Below, piece by piece: positions 46,535 to 57,604 of a stretch of 64,000 bases of DNA. The notes beneath the pieces were generated by a model. That model saw nothing but the letters and a program-made list of their open reading frames with translations. It ran no database searches and was not told where the DNA came from. How positions within the stretch are numbered: the first letter of the stretch is position 1; every line of letters begins with the position of its first letter. The DNA lies in NCBI GenBank assembly GCA_029532415.1, contig JAQOTA010000065.1, forward strand, positions 62,001-126,000, written 5' to 3'. This stretch comes from Marasmius tenuissimus (taxonomy: Eukaryota > Basidiomycota > Agaricomycetes > Agaricales > Marasmiaceae). The position numbers were made by a program, and so were the translations under genes.

Positions 46535-48330
46535 TCATACAGATTTCTGCGTATCAACGACAGAGGAATATCTGGTATATAATGAAGGGGTCTCGAGTTC
46601 ATCGGAAAGCGAGTTGCGGTGGAGGGCTCTTTGTAATTTCAGAGAGTCGCTTCCACCCAGGTATGCGCTATGTACAGCCCGGGCCCTTGCATCTTCGATA
46701 TGACAAGCAAGTTCTGTGTCTGGAAGTCAGTAAAGTCCAGAGGCGCGGGAACCATCGCCAGCTCACCTCTATCTAGGCGCTGGTTGCAGGCGGATAGTAG
46801 ATACACGATAATATCGACGGTTTGAGCACAAAGTTCCCGACCCCTGACCTCCCTCCCGAGGTGGAGTTCATGATTCGAACGCATCGTTCTAGACAATGAT
46901 CTATCCTCGTTCTGCTGGGCGTTCGACGGCGGTACAACAAGCTGGAGAGGACGATTATATCTTTCTTTACGTGCTTGGGGAGTGATTTCCCTTCTCCATC
47001 ATCGTTGGCGGCGAGTTGAAGAAAATGGTTCACCACATCCAACGACATTTTCGATTCTCTACCGGAACCCTCTTCACCCACACCAGCCCACTCCCCAACC
47101 TGCCAATACACGTTCAAAAAGGGCATCAAGTCTGTCAAGGTCTTGTGAGCCGTTGGTATCTGGAGGCCATCCAGACAGCTGGCAAAGTCCTGGGTCGACG
47201 TGACGGGATAGAGCCAGATGATTGCTTTTCTGAGTAACTCTTCCTTCATACACCCCTCTGCAAACTTGATGTCGTAAACAGTCCAGTGAAGCGTTCTGAT
47301 TACTGCAATGGTGCTTTTCATCATTCTGCTCAGCGACGTTTTAGCCGAATAAAACTGCTTTCGTTCTGGGAGCATGCGGTTCAGAATGAGGAAGGGGATC
47401 GTTAAGGTTCGGACGATCGTCCATCCCACCGGCGTCTTGTATGGACATTGTGAGAGGAGCTCCGTGGGCTTCCCGTCGACCCAAGAGGTCAGAAGGAGGA
47501 GAGGTGCGAGCACGGTGGTGAGAACAAAACTGAGCAAAGAGACCACGACTGCCACCGTCACAAATATCGCGACCGTATGGTTCATAGGCCAAAGCAGGTA
47601 TAATAGACCCACAAAAAACAGCGCGGCGGCGACCTGAAGTAGGAAGGGTACGAATGTAACGATTCCGGGAACGCGCCAACGGATGAGGCCCTCATATCGT
47701 GATTGCCTTGCAGCTAACAATTCTGTCGGGGTAAAATATGGTGGATAGTCTCGTCTGTATTCCCGAAGCCACTGCTTGCAGAGAATTGCAAGAAGTGCGG
47801 AAGAGAGGCCAGTGACGAGGCTGAGAAAGAAGAATGTGTTCACGCGAATGGCGGACGGTTCGGGTTCGAATGGCACTGGGGTGGAAACGGGAGACCCCGC
47901 ATTGGCAGCAACGAGCTCTGCTAGTAGGTCCACCATTCGATCTCGAGAGTCGACGCTTAGTTCCTTGTATGTTTCCACCACGAAGGATGCGACAACCGCA
48001 GAGAAAAGACCGGCCTATCGTAGAATCGTGGATAAAAACTTGATTGCAAGTCGAAAAGGCCACTTACAAATACGAGAAAGGCGTCTAGATCTTGTTCCCA
48101 TCCCCGACAGAGTTTCTCATCGAATTCCAGTGTGATTTTCGAACAATCTCTAAAAACATCGTCCTGACGGCGCGTCTCGTTAAGGTCATTATCGAGGGTG
48201 TAGTGGAATGCGTCTCCGGACAACCATGGTTGAGAGAATGCCTAGTATAACAAAAGCATGGTGAGTGCGCATTGCCAGGGTGGCAAGGTGTGGAATTCCG
48301 AAGCAGTCCACAAGGCTGAACACATACCAT
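46535..48330 (-). CDS. DUF6535 multi-pass membrane protein, copy A, with a probable frameshift near its 3' end
   Basis: The initiator ATG (48328-48330) is directly followed by an intron, whose removal gives M-AFSQPWLSGDAFHYTLDN. The next splice joins GWEQDLDAFLVF to AGLFSAVVASFVVETYKELS. Membrane helices follow: AIRVNTFFFLSLVTGLSSALL, WRVPGIVTFVPFLLQVAAALF and VAIFVTVAVVVSLLSFVLTTV. This is the classic DUF6535 architecture of Agaricomycetes, function unknown. The long exon stays open to a stop at 46773. However, copy B continues with an IVYLLSACNQ-like helix, and here that sequence sits one frame over (about 46780-46850), followed by DRG, a 48-nt intron and DTELACHIEDARARAVHSAY, ending at 46535. 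So a 1-nt indel probably truncates this copy; otherwise the real stop is at 46773. Confidence 0.65.
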
Positions 48331-48780
48331 GCCAGTAGTTTGAAATTTGATTAAACAGGTGCGTCAACAAAGTAGGACTCTGCTACATACCTTTTAGAGC
48401 TGATCAACATGATAGTTGACAAGCGGCAGTGCTGCGTAGTGATGGATACTGCGCTCAAATTACTAACTGCCAGTCGAAAGTTCATTCAGAACCTGTTCCG
48501 GAACGGGTGTTTATTTGTTTGGCTTCAATCAAATCTTCCGAGCGACAAGTCGTGGGAGAGCCAGTTCACGGCAACACCATCGCCTTGAAAACCCGAGAAC
48601 TCATAACTGTTTAAAAACTGTATGCCCTACGAGCTAAAAAATCCTGGATACAAGGTCTTGCAAACTATAGCTCTTTCTCTCTCTTCTCTCTCTTCTCTCT
48701 CTTTTCCCTCTCTTTCTCAACTTGAAAAACTTGAAAACCCCCACCGTCTCCACCGACATAGGATATAAACCAAGATTGTT
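48331..48780. other. Spacer between the DUF6535 genes, with CT-rich tract
   Basis: It holds the upstream region of copy A and the 3' flank of copy B. A CTCT-type pyrimidine tract spans 48671-48718. No gene. Confidence 0.5.
48671..48718. repeat. CT-rich microsatellite tract
   Basis: Imperfect repeats of (C/T)n, mostly CTCTCTT units, are directly visible. They lie just downstream of the copy B stop codon. Confidence 0.8.
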
Positions 48781-50621
48781 CTAGTCACAAAGTTCACGGA
48801 TATCGGCGACCTGTGACATGGGGGTCTGAACTGCTCGTTCACGGGTACCTGTGACTTGTGGCTGAACAGTCGGTCGAAATACTACAGTACTCATAGGGTG
48901 CCGAGCATTCAGCTCCAGAGCAGCCCGCAAGCCCTCGATATCCTTCTGTTCGAGGAAGTTGATTCGTGCCCAAGTCTCTGCTTGGGTACTGATAATCTCG
49001 ACATGCCGGGAAAGTTCTGCGTCGGAGATGCTTAGAGCGGCTCCACACCGAATCTGCCACGATCCACTCACCTCTGTCGAGCTGGTGCTTGCATGCATTC
49101 ACAAGATATACGATTACGGCCATGACTGTGGTGGAAAACTCGGGCCCCTCCTTGTTACCTTCGTTCCGAGGCGGCAGCACCTCCTTATCCAGCACTGAGA
49201 GCAGAGTGTTCATTATCCGTATACATCGCTCCAGGCAATGGTGAATCTTCTTGGTGCTGGGAACGTTACGACGGTAAAGTATGCTGGAAACGACAATAAT
49301 ATCTTTCCGCGTTTCACCCGGAAGGTGTTCCCGAGCCGTTTCTTCGGCAGATTGGAGGAAGCGGTTGAGAATAGTCAACGGAAGCTCCTGTTCTGTGATA
49401 CTCAACTCCCGCACCACCTTCAGAAAAGGCAGAAGCTTCTTAAACGCTGCAAGTGCTTCTTCCACCTCGAGACCGTCCAAACAGCTAGCGAAATCGCTAC
49501 TCGATATGAAGGGATATAGCCAGGTGATCTCCTTCGCCAACATCTGCTCGTTCCCAAAGTTGATGTCGTACATTGTCCAGTTCATCATGCGAGTGAACGT
49601 GATGACACCCCCCACCCTATCCTCGCTAGGATCGCTCGAAGCAGTCGCAGGCTTGTTTAGGAGCATCCGGTCGATTACATGAAGCCACCGTGTGGTCAGC
49701 ATGCGAATGATTGTCCATCCCAATGGCGTCTTATAAGGGCACTGTCCGGCATCGGTGGGGTGTTTCCGCTGACGTTTAGTCCAACTTCCTAACAGAAAGA
49801 TCGGGGGGAGAATTGTCGTTACGAACAGGAAGAGGAGGGAGATCACGACGGGGATCATCACGATAACTGCCACTGTGTGGTGGGTTGACCATAAAAGGTC
49901 GACTAAGCCAACAAAGAAGAGCACTGTCGCAGCTTCAAGCAGTAGGGGTACGAGCGCGACTAACCCTGGCACCCGCCATTTGTTGAGACCCAGATATCTT
50001 GACTGACGAATAGCCAAACGTTTCTTGTTGTCGATGTGGGGAGGGTACATGCCGCGGAGATATTCCTGGAGCCATTGTTTGCATAGGATCGCGAGGAGGG
50101 AGGCAGAGACACTGGAGACAAGGCTGAGGAAAAATAATATGTTCACTCGAATGGCGGTTCGATCTGGAGTGAAAGCCGGAAGCGAGTCCGAAATGGACCC
50201 CTGCTGCGATACAGCCACTAGCGTCTCTAGGAGGTTTACCATCTGGTCTTGCGGATCCGGACTCAGGTTCTTGTATGTGTCAACCACAAACGTGGTGACG
50301 ACTGCGGAAAACAGACCTGCCTGCCCCAAGCTATCGCGTCAAACGCCACAAAAGGACTGGCACAGATAATAAAGAATGAACTCACAAAGACAAGTAAATT
50401 GTCGGTGTCATGTTCCCATTTTTCCACGAGTTCCTTGTCAAATTCTTTCGTAACATCCAAGCATCTCTCAAAAGCGTCGGTCGTGGTAGGATTTGGATTG
50501 TCGAGCGTGTAGTGAAGCGGGTCCCCAGACTTCCATGGAGGGGCAATGGAGTGAGAGTCACCCTAGGCGAAGGCACGTTGAACCATCTACGTCTTCAAGA
50601 GCACCGATTCCGACGCACCAT
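48781..50621 (-). CDS. DUF6535 multi-pass membrane protein, copy B
   Basis: As in copy A, the ATG (50619-50621) ends its exon and a GT intron follows at once. Splicing gives M-GDSHSIAPPWKSGDPLHYTL, then EFDKELVEKWEHDTDNLLVF joined to AGLFSAVVTTFVVDTYKNLS. Helices: AIRVNILFFLSLVSSVSASLL, VPGLVALVPLLLEAATVLFF and TVAVIVMIPVVISLLFLFVTT. The body continues in frame to VMAVIVYLVNACKHQLDRG. A GTGAGT donor then follows. Removing 31 nt (49032-49062 approx.) restores ISDAELSRHVEIISTQAETW and the tail to a stop at 48781. Without that splice the exon reads on to about 48839. The intron is unusually short, but the conserved intron position in copy A supports it. Likely a membrane protein with cytosolic C-terminal domain, role unknown. 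Confidence 0.75.
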
Positions 50622-51031
50622 GGTTTTCTAGTACAAAGACTTGTATGGGCCGAGGTTAAAAACTGGGGCCAACAAAGTGAACACAGACTCAGCCGGTCTC
50701 GTGGTATATAGCAGTACCGTCCTCGTTCAAGACGCATTGCACGGACTATATTTACATATTAAAGGACGCTCAATCAGAGGTCTTACCAAGTTCTCACTAT
50801 GAACGTGATATCGATTGAGGCAAATGAAACGTGTTGAAAGCAACGAAAACATGTGGACGAGCGGCTATCGAGGAGCCATAAATATGAGTATGTAGTGATA
50901 CATGAATGAACTGAGAAATAAAAGATCGACCTAGGATGGATTATTATACATTACTGGTAAACCCTTCACGATATTCCTAAACGCAGCCCGGAAACTTCTA
51001 AGATTGATTCTTCCGATTGTCACAGAATCCA
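50622..51031. other. Upstream region of DUF6535 copy B
   Basis: About 410 nt between the copy B start and the 3' end of the next minus-strand gene. Nothing else recognised. Confidence 0.45.
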
Positions 51032-51651
51032 CTATTCTGTAGCAGGCTTCCTCCAATCCGCAGAGTCACTGCGTTTGTGCCCGGACTTGCGGCCAACACC
51101 ACCGGCGTTGTATGAACCCTTCCCACGCGACAAAGCTGTCCTTGCACCTCCCTCATTCTGCGTTCTCCTACCAGGTGTACTGGGTGTGGCAGTGTTTTTT
51201 GAGTTGGGTTGACCGAGACCAAGCATGACGCCCCCGGTCATGACGGCCGTCTGACCTCCCTTGTAGCTATAACGCGTAACATCGTTCTTGGTGGGATCGA
51301 TGAGGCGGCGGTCAGAGGGCGGGATAAACGGGATTTGATGGGAAGGAGCGACAGGTTGAGGGGCCGCCTGTGCGGCCTTTGTCTCTGTCGGTCCAGGACG
51401 AGAAGCGGGGTCGCTGGGGCAAAAAGCGGAACCCATCACGCTGCGACTGGGGTACGTGGCGTCAGACCTCATGGCGAGAAAAAAAATGTGAACTGAGGAC
51501 GCACACAAATTAAATGGAATGTCGAGAATGAAGAGGAAATTCCAGCCAGCGTCAATCCAAGCCAGAAATCGACAACGGAGGCTAGCTCAGCGCCGACAAC
51601 GACGTATAACCACTCGGTGGGTCGGAGTTGATGAGGAGTAGGGGCAAACAT
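51032..51651 (-). CDS. Small unassigned protein with one membrane helix and basic low-complexity tail
   Basis: I do not recognise this gene. The ATG at 51651 opens MFAPTPHQLRPTEWLYVVVG, followed by a hydrophobic segment (ELASVVDFWLGLTLAGISS) that could be one membrane helix or signal anchor. A second segment in another frame encodes SDATYPSRSVMGSAFCPSDP, a Pro/Thr/Ala-rich middle, TRYSYKGGQTAVMTGGVMLG and a basic end KSGHKRSDSADWRKPATE (stop 51032). A T-rich tract followed by AG near 51473 suggests an intron of ~39 nt between them. The splice sites I can place do not join the two frames cleanly, so the exact junction is unresolved. Total ~190 residues. It is divergent from the DCAF4-like gene. 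Confidence 0.5.
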
Positions 51652-52589
51652 CTCATGAGAGAGAGGTTCTTATAACAAACCGAGACAAGGCGACCAGCTC
51701 TGGTTCTCCGATCTCGAACGGACCGCGAGCGAGCGCACAGCAACAGCATACAAAGTTCAAAGGCTGCCGGGGGCGACCCTTGACGCGTGACGGCTCCGAC
51801 CGTTGCTATGTGGGCTTATGTGGGTAAACACTTTGCGAAACCTCGGAAGGTCAGCGGTCCTATTTGGAGTGTATCCTTCCTTGCGTTGCCCAAGGGTAGT
51901 AACGAAACTTCCGCGCGCGTATTCTCACTCTTCCGTACCGTTTCTTCTTTCAAGTGGATGGAAAGCAGGACAGAGGATATTTTTGGGGTTCTGGAACTGA
52001 TGGGGATTCTGGTGATGGACGCTGGTTCGAGAACGGGATGTAATGACCTAGAAGTCAGAGCTTAGCGTCGAGACCGACTGACCATGCAATACTCATGCAA
52101 ATAGAAATTGCATATCTCGTGAGGACTGAAGTGATCCTTGGCCATTCAAAACACTTTATCAAGGCCTATCAAAGTATCTATACAGAAATTAACCGAAGCC
52201 AGAGCAAGGAAGTATGTTACCTCTGGATCCACTGTAAGTGCGGATTTACTGATGCGATGTTCGCAGCTCTCGTCCTCCCAGAGGCTTTCGCTAATGCAGG
52301 GAGCCCGGAATAAAGCTGGGAACGATGCTGAGCAGGCTGACTGATAGGGAGGTTGAAGCGATGATTTGGGGGTGACGGCTCGAAACAACCGTTGCCTGCC
52401 AGTCCGAGTTTGTTGAGTACAAAGCTTCGCCATCCAGCAGGTTTGTTGCCTGGGACTTGATTCCGGACAGAATTCGAAAACTCCGTTGAGCGGGAAACCA
52501 TGATAATTTTGGATGCCAAATGGATGCAGGAGGGAAAAGGCAGTCGGCATTTCCCGAGAGCTTTAGTAAGATGTTGGGTATTCGGGCCA
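51652..52589. other. Divergent promoter region, orphan gene and DCAF4-like gene
   Basis: 940 nt. TTGACGCGTGACGG at about 51779-51792 contains an MluI-type ACGCGT core. Overlapping frames on both strands (up to 135 codons, minus strand 52217-52624) lack ATG starts or motifs, so I do not call genes. Confidence 0.4.
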
Positions 52590-54361
52590 ATGGACATGTC
52601 ACCATCACCACCCCCACTCGGCAACCTCCCTGGTCTACACTGGGACGCGGAAAAGAAGAGATACTTCCCGGTCTCTGCTTCTACTGCGCAAGTCTCCGTT
52701 CCGTCGGCGTCGACTGCATCGAACTCTCAAATTTCTCACAAACGAAAGAGGAAAGTCACCCGGACGGCTCGGTCTGACAAGAGGAATTCTAGTTCCAGTA
52801 CTACCTCGGAAGAGCTACATGATGGATCGACAAGTCACGCTCATGCATCGTCGTCAAAGAGCAAATCAGAATTGGCAAATAGACCTCGGGCGAAGTGGAA
52901 AGACTGGAATGACACAGTACGCTTCGGATTCGGTTACTCCGAAAGGGAACGCGCTATGAAGTGAGTATTACAGTTCACTCGACAGGAAAAACTTCGTTTT
53001 CACAAGCAATGCCGTACTCTCCAGTGCAATGGCTACAGTGAAAACAATCAAACCTCGTTCTACGTGGACACGCACCTCGGCGCCCCCCGTTATAGGAAAC
53101 GTCATAACAGCAATGAAGTTATCCACGGCGAACAACAATCGACGAATATTTATCGGAGATAGTCTGGGATGGTTGTTCACCTATTTGCGAGTGTCGTATC
53201 GTCAGGATACGGGAGAAATGAATTTGGATGAGGAGGGCGCCAGGATTACTACAACTTGGAATGGGGAATATCGAGTAAATCTACACCCAGGAGGTGAGGT
53301 GCGTTTTCGTGTCTCAGACTACTTACTTCCTCTGATGCTATCTATTCAAGGTCTCTTCAATTCATGCCTCGCGAAATCGATGTATCGCGACTTGTTTTGG
53401 TCCCACGACACGTATCTGTGTCGAGAGATTTGATTCGAGCGAGTTCCCGTAGGTTGTTTCCTCCAAGCGTTGTTCCATGTCGCTAACTCGTTCCAAACTC
53501 TCCACAGCGAAACCACCTTGTTGACTCTTCCCTCTCACATTCATGATGTCCGTTCTTCCTGTCTTCTCCCAGTCGACAACGCAGAGCTAGACGGAGAAGC
53601 TTTACCTCGAGGGATGGTCCTCGGGGCCGCTAAGAAGGCTGTTCACATTCCTGACCTGGACTATTCGAGCCAGAGGGACATGCGAATGCTGACGACCGAT
53701 AGCGACGTTTTCTGTGTCACTTCAGAAACACAAAACCTTGTGTACGCCGGTTGTAGGAATGGCGGGATCAAGAGGTTCGATTTACGTTCTCCGTCATCCT
53801 ATGTTCATATTGAACCAGGAGTTGGGAGGGGGAGAGGACAGAGTTCCGTGATGTATATGTGTCCATTGAAGTACTACCCGAATGAGATTGTCGTAGGCTG
53901 GATGAACGGAGAGGTATGGCTGTTTCGTCGGAGCTGGAGAGAAGCTGATCAGGCTTGTGACTGCAGCTACATGCATACGATCCTCGATTCCTTGGTTCTA
54001 ATCGCGCGCCTACACCGTCACGAACGTTCAGAGGACATGTAGGAGGTGCGAACAAGCACTTGCATTGGGGATCGGTCAGTCGTCTGCTAGAGACACGTTG
54101 GGACTTGGCTCATTGGTTTCAAAGGCGATTGATACAACCCCCGGAGGTGATCTTTTACTCGCCGCTAGCGAAGATGGGCGTGTTCGGGCGTGGTCACTGA
54201 GATCATGCCTTTCTTCCGATGCTATCGAGTTACCGAGGATACCTCAGACGTTCGACGTCGTGCGATGTTTGAGCGTATTGGAGGGAGAGCATGGGAGCTC
54301 ACAGCTTTGGGCTTCTACGTCCCAAGGAGTCGACGATGTTTGGAAGTGGAATCTAGGATAG
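52590..54361 (+). CDS. DCAF4-like WD40 protein (CUL4-DDB1 substrate receptor type)
   Basis: The ATG at 52590 is followed by GNLPGLHWDAEKKRYFPVSA, which matches the DCAF4/WDR21 N-terminal hallmark (LPGxYYDxEKxRYF). A basic linker (SHKRKRKVTRTARSDKRNSS) follows. The WD40 blades include FIGDSLGWLFTYL, VYAGCRNGGIKRFDLRSPSS, EIVVGWMNGE joined to LHAYDPRFLGSNRAPTPSRT, FRGHVGDTLGLGSLVSKAID and DLLLAASEDGRVRAWSLRSC. The end reads STSQGVDDVWKWNLG, with stop at 54361. Two introns (about 53913-53965 and 54044-54090) must be removed to recover the GE-LHAYD and RGHVGD-TLG joins. DCAF4 proteins present substrates to CUL4-DDB1 ubiquitin ligases; I saw no unambiguous double WDxR motif, so ligase membership is inferred from overall similarity. 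Confidence 0.75.
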
Positions 54362-54747
54362 AAGAGGATCCCTAGGTGATAAGCGCACTTTCCCTGTCGG
54401 CAGTAAGCAAGATTGGCGGGTGCTACTCTACTGTCCGCCTCAGTCCTGTGCAGCACTCCCCGATACATGAATCTAATATCTTGTTGGCCGGTATCAGAGA
54501 TGGGGGCGATAAAGGATCCGCGAAGGACTGATATCTAGGACTCATAGGACTCCCACTGGATCTCACTTTGTTAGACTTATACTACTACTAGTACGAGCTA
54601 GTACGAGCTCGAAGACGCATTAGATCAATGGTCGAGGCTTTAAATGACTGGTACGATAGCCTTCCTAAGTTGACAATGTGCATTCACATCGTTATCACAC
54701 CTTGACACCAGGTGCAAGAGCCTACTCAACCTTACGCTTGGACCAAC
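54362..54747. other. Intergenic region before the dihydroorotate dehydrogenase gene
   Basis: 386 nt. It contains a directly repeated 10-mer CTAGTACGAG (54588-54607). Otherwise nothing noted. Confidence 0.45.
54588..54607. repeat. Two adjacent copies of a 10-nt repeat
   Basis: CTAGTACGAG occurs twice without a gap, about 140 nt upstream of the next ATG. Each copy contains the palindrome CTAG. Could be a chance duplication or a paired binding site. Confidence 0.6.
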
Positions 54748-55798
54748 ATGGTCAATATCAATAACGTCGTTATCGAACCCACCATTGTCAATTCCTCCTG
54801 TGCATGGGCTTCAGATTTTGCTCAGCTCGAGTCTCTTTACGAGTGCACCTCCACAGGCGCAGTGACGACAAGGACGGCGACGCTCGATGGGTTCAAGGAG
54901 AATGAGAGCCATACAGTACGTAATCCGAGTATTGCTTGACCACAACCACCAACATTCCTCAACATTCCCTCTACAGGTCGCGTTCTCGAGCTCTAGTACC
55001 ACATCACTCAACTCATACGGGTACTCCCCTCATCCTTTAGCCACGTATATAAAATGGATTCCACAACTTTTGAATGGAAACCACTCGACCAAGCAACCTC
55101 AGAAGCCGTTCATTATCAGTATCACAGCGTCGAAACCGGACAACCTCGAACGAATGGTGAATGTCATCCAAGATCTGAGGACGTCGATTGGCGATAAGGA
55201 TGCAAAACCATCTCGTATAGCCATTGAACTCAACACTTCTTGTCCAAACATTCCTGGGTCACCACCAAGCGCGTACGAATCCTTGTCGGACAGCGACACG
55301 TCACTCAGATCACTCCTGAAGGTCCTACAAACAGCTCACCAGCTCGACCCTACTCTAACAATTGGCTTGAAACTACCGCCGTTCGTGTACAGACAACAAT
55401 TCACCGATTTCATCACGCTGTTGAAGCAGATCGGATCCGGTTCCGACGCGAAATCGTTCCCCATCTCATTCTTGACTTGCACGAACACGCTGGGAAACTC
55501 CCTGATGTTTTCGGAGGAGGTCGATGGAGGCGGCAAGTTTAAGTTTGCCGTGCCAACTGCGACGGGTGGTCTGGCTGGGGAGGCTTTGCATGCATTGGCG
55601 CTTGGGAACGTTTTCACGTTCGCTGAGTTGCTCGCGAAGGACGATGAGTTGAAGGACATTGTGATCATTGGAGTTGGTGGGGTGACAACTGGACAGGCTG
55701 CTTCGAGGATGAGGCAAGCTGGAGCCAAGATTGTCGGGTGCGCGACGCTGCTTGGATTGGAAGGGGTGAAGGCTTTCGAAACTATATCGAGAACTTAG
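54748..55798 (+). CDS. Dihydroorotate dehydrogenase, class 1A (Ura1) type
   Basis: The ATG at 54748 opens MVNINNVVIEPTIVNSSCAW. The TIM barrel shows TTRTATLDGF, SYGYSPHPLATYIKWIPQLL, ITASKPDNLERMVNVIQDLR, IELNTSCPNIPGSP, LTIGLKLPPF, the N-T-L-GN segment (CTNTLGNSLMFS), TATGGLAGEALHALALGNV and IIGVGGVTTGQAASRMRQAG. NTSCPN carries the catalytic Cys of class 1A enzymes; LKLPP keeps the second FMN Lys. The usual TKxxT Lys of the active site is Arg here (TTRTAT). There is no mitochondrial presequence or membrane anchor, so it is cytosolic like yeast Ura1. Class 1A enzymes oxidise dihydroorotate with fumarate. Two exons; ~330 residues; stop at 55796-55798. Whether this is the main pyrimidine enzyme or an extra FMN oxidoreductase is open, because most fungi use the class 2 mitochondrial enzyme. 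Confidence 0.82.
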
Positions 55799-56106
55799 TA
55801 CGTTTGCTCCACCATTACCAGACGATACTGTTCGTATTCAAGAGATTACTTGTATTCAAACGAACTCAGGAGATGCGTGTGTATCTATTGCACCACGTCA
55901 AGGTCCCCTCAATCAGTTTTCAATTGAACACTCATTCGAAAGAGCACAACGATCAGCCACAAGAAGTTTCGATGGAAGACCAAGGTTTCGGAACATGCGT
56001 CAGCTCGTGCGAAATCATGATCATTTCAGCGATCCTTCCAGTTACATAAATTAGCTGTAGGCTCTTGACTCCTGACCAACTCTCGACACCCGCCTAGCTC
56101 CCTTCG
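55799..56106. other. Intergenic region before the glycerophosphodiesterase gene
   Basis: 308 nt, presumed 3' flank and promoter. Nothing recognised. Confidence 0.45.
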
Positions 56107-57491
56107 ATGCTTGCAAAGTTGCTGCTTTTCTCCCTCACAGGCGCACTGGCCGCTCGTCAGCCATACGATGTTCGTAAGATCATCGATGCTTTCAAGAATC
56201 CCCGCGACGATCTCACCATTCTGTGCGCTCACCGAGGACTCAAGTGAGTTCTCGCACATACTCATCAGCGAATGCTAAACATGATTTCCAGATGGAATGG
56301 CACCACCGAAAATTCAAGGGATGCCTATTTCCGGGCTTCTGAAGCCGGTCTCGAATGCATTGAGACCGACATCCACCTTTCCAATGACTGTCAGCTTCCC
56401 ATGATCCATGACAGCGGTCTTGGCCGCACTACAGACGTAGGCGAGCAAACTAGCAAGCCTGCCTACAACCCCTTCACCAGCCAAGGGTACAACCCTAAGG
56501 TGGTTGAGTCCAACTTCACGGGCTTCATTGAGCATCTCCATCTCCGAGATGAACAAGGACGCGTCCGCATCGAAACTGTTCCCACGCTTCCTGAGATGGT
56601 ACAGGTCATTCACGACTCCCGCTTGAACGTCGTGCTTGAGCTGGACTTCAAGGACCAGGCTGCAGTTGAGCCTGCGTACTGGGCTCTCAAGGACCTCACA
56701 AACGCGGCGGGTGTACCGGCGAATGAGTGGTGCATTTACAAGCTCCAAGCGACGTGGTTCAAGTCGCCTGAAGAGTTTGAGGCTCAGGCCTGGGTTCAGG
56801 ATGCTTTTGCGAGTGGGATCCAGCTTGCACTGATTCCAGTCTATGATCCGGGGTTTGATAAGCAGATGGATCAGCTCGAGTCTCTGAAGGCGTTTGCGGA
56901 GACCAATTACACGATTAGTGCGGAGATTGAGGTCAAGTCGCAGGATGGTATCAGCTACGAGCTGCTCGAGGCCGTCAAGAGCAACAAGTACAAGATCAAG
57001 ACGGCGGGAACATTGTAAGTGGTGGTCTCAGGAGACCATATCGAGCGACTGACACCATTGACTTAGCTTCGCTGCTGGAGACTTCTTCCTTCCCCCTTCA
57101 AATATGACATTGTAAGCCATTCAAGCCAAGAACTTCTTGGCACCACGAATAAACATCTCAATGCAGTTTTGACACTGGGAACTTTTCTTTCCCCGAGGAT
57201 CTCCGTCGCAACAACTCCATCTACGTCTTCCAGGAAGACTCGACGCCCGTCCTCCTCGATTCGCTGGTCGGTAATTTCTCTGTAGACGGGCACGATTACC
57301 GTACCGATTTTAACTGGATCGTCAAGCAAGGCTACAATTGGATCATCACGGACACAGCTGACGAGTGGGACGCCCGATTAAAGAAGCAGGGTCGACGAAA
57401 CATTAGCTACATGATTGCTGACGGTGAGAAGCCTGTGGACGAGGAACTGTCAAGAGGCTGGTATAAGAGATGGATGATCAAAGACGTCTGA
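56107..57491 (+). CDS. Secreted glycerophosphodiester phosphodiesterase (GDPD family)
   Basis: The ATG at 56107 gives a signal peptide (MLAKLLLFSLTGALA). The catalytic barrel follows: LTILCAHRGLKWNGTTENS (HRG with the ENS segment, joined over a 46-nt intron), ECIETDIHLSNDCQLPMIHD (metal-binding E-x-D and the second catalytic His), TVPTLPEMVQVI, LNVVLELDFKDQ and a C-terminal part with NWIITDTADEWDARLKKQG. These are the hallmark residues of GDPD enzymes, which split glycerophosphodiesters into glycerol-3-phosphate and an alcohol. Two late introns (57018-57066, 57111-57167 approx.) flank a small exon, FAAGDFFLPPSNMTF. The stop is at 57489-57491. It probably acts outside the cell, perhaps scavenging phosphate. 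The physiological substrate is not shown. Confidence 0.88.
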
Positions 57492-57604
57492 AGGCTTCGC
57501 ATTCTACAGTCGTTTCGACTGCTTAGTACGTTACAGTTTTTTCTTTGTTGTACTCATAGGACAGTACCACCGCTATCCCACCGCTATCTAGTTATTCTTC
57601 TGCC

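Noticed and set aside
52217..52624. 135-codon minus-strand frame overlapping the DCAF4-like start
   Set aside because: No ATG near its start and no motif; overlaps a gene with a diagnostic N-terminal signature.
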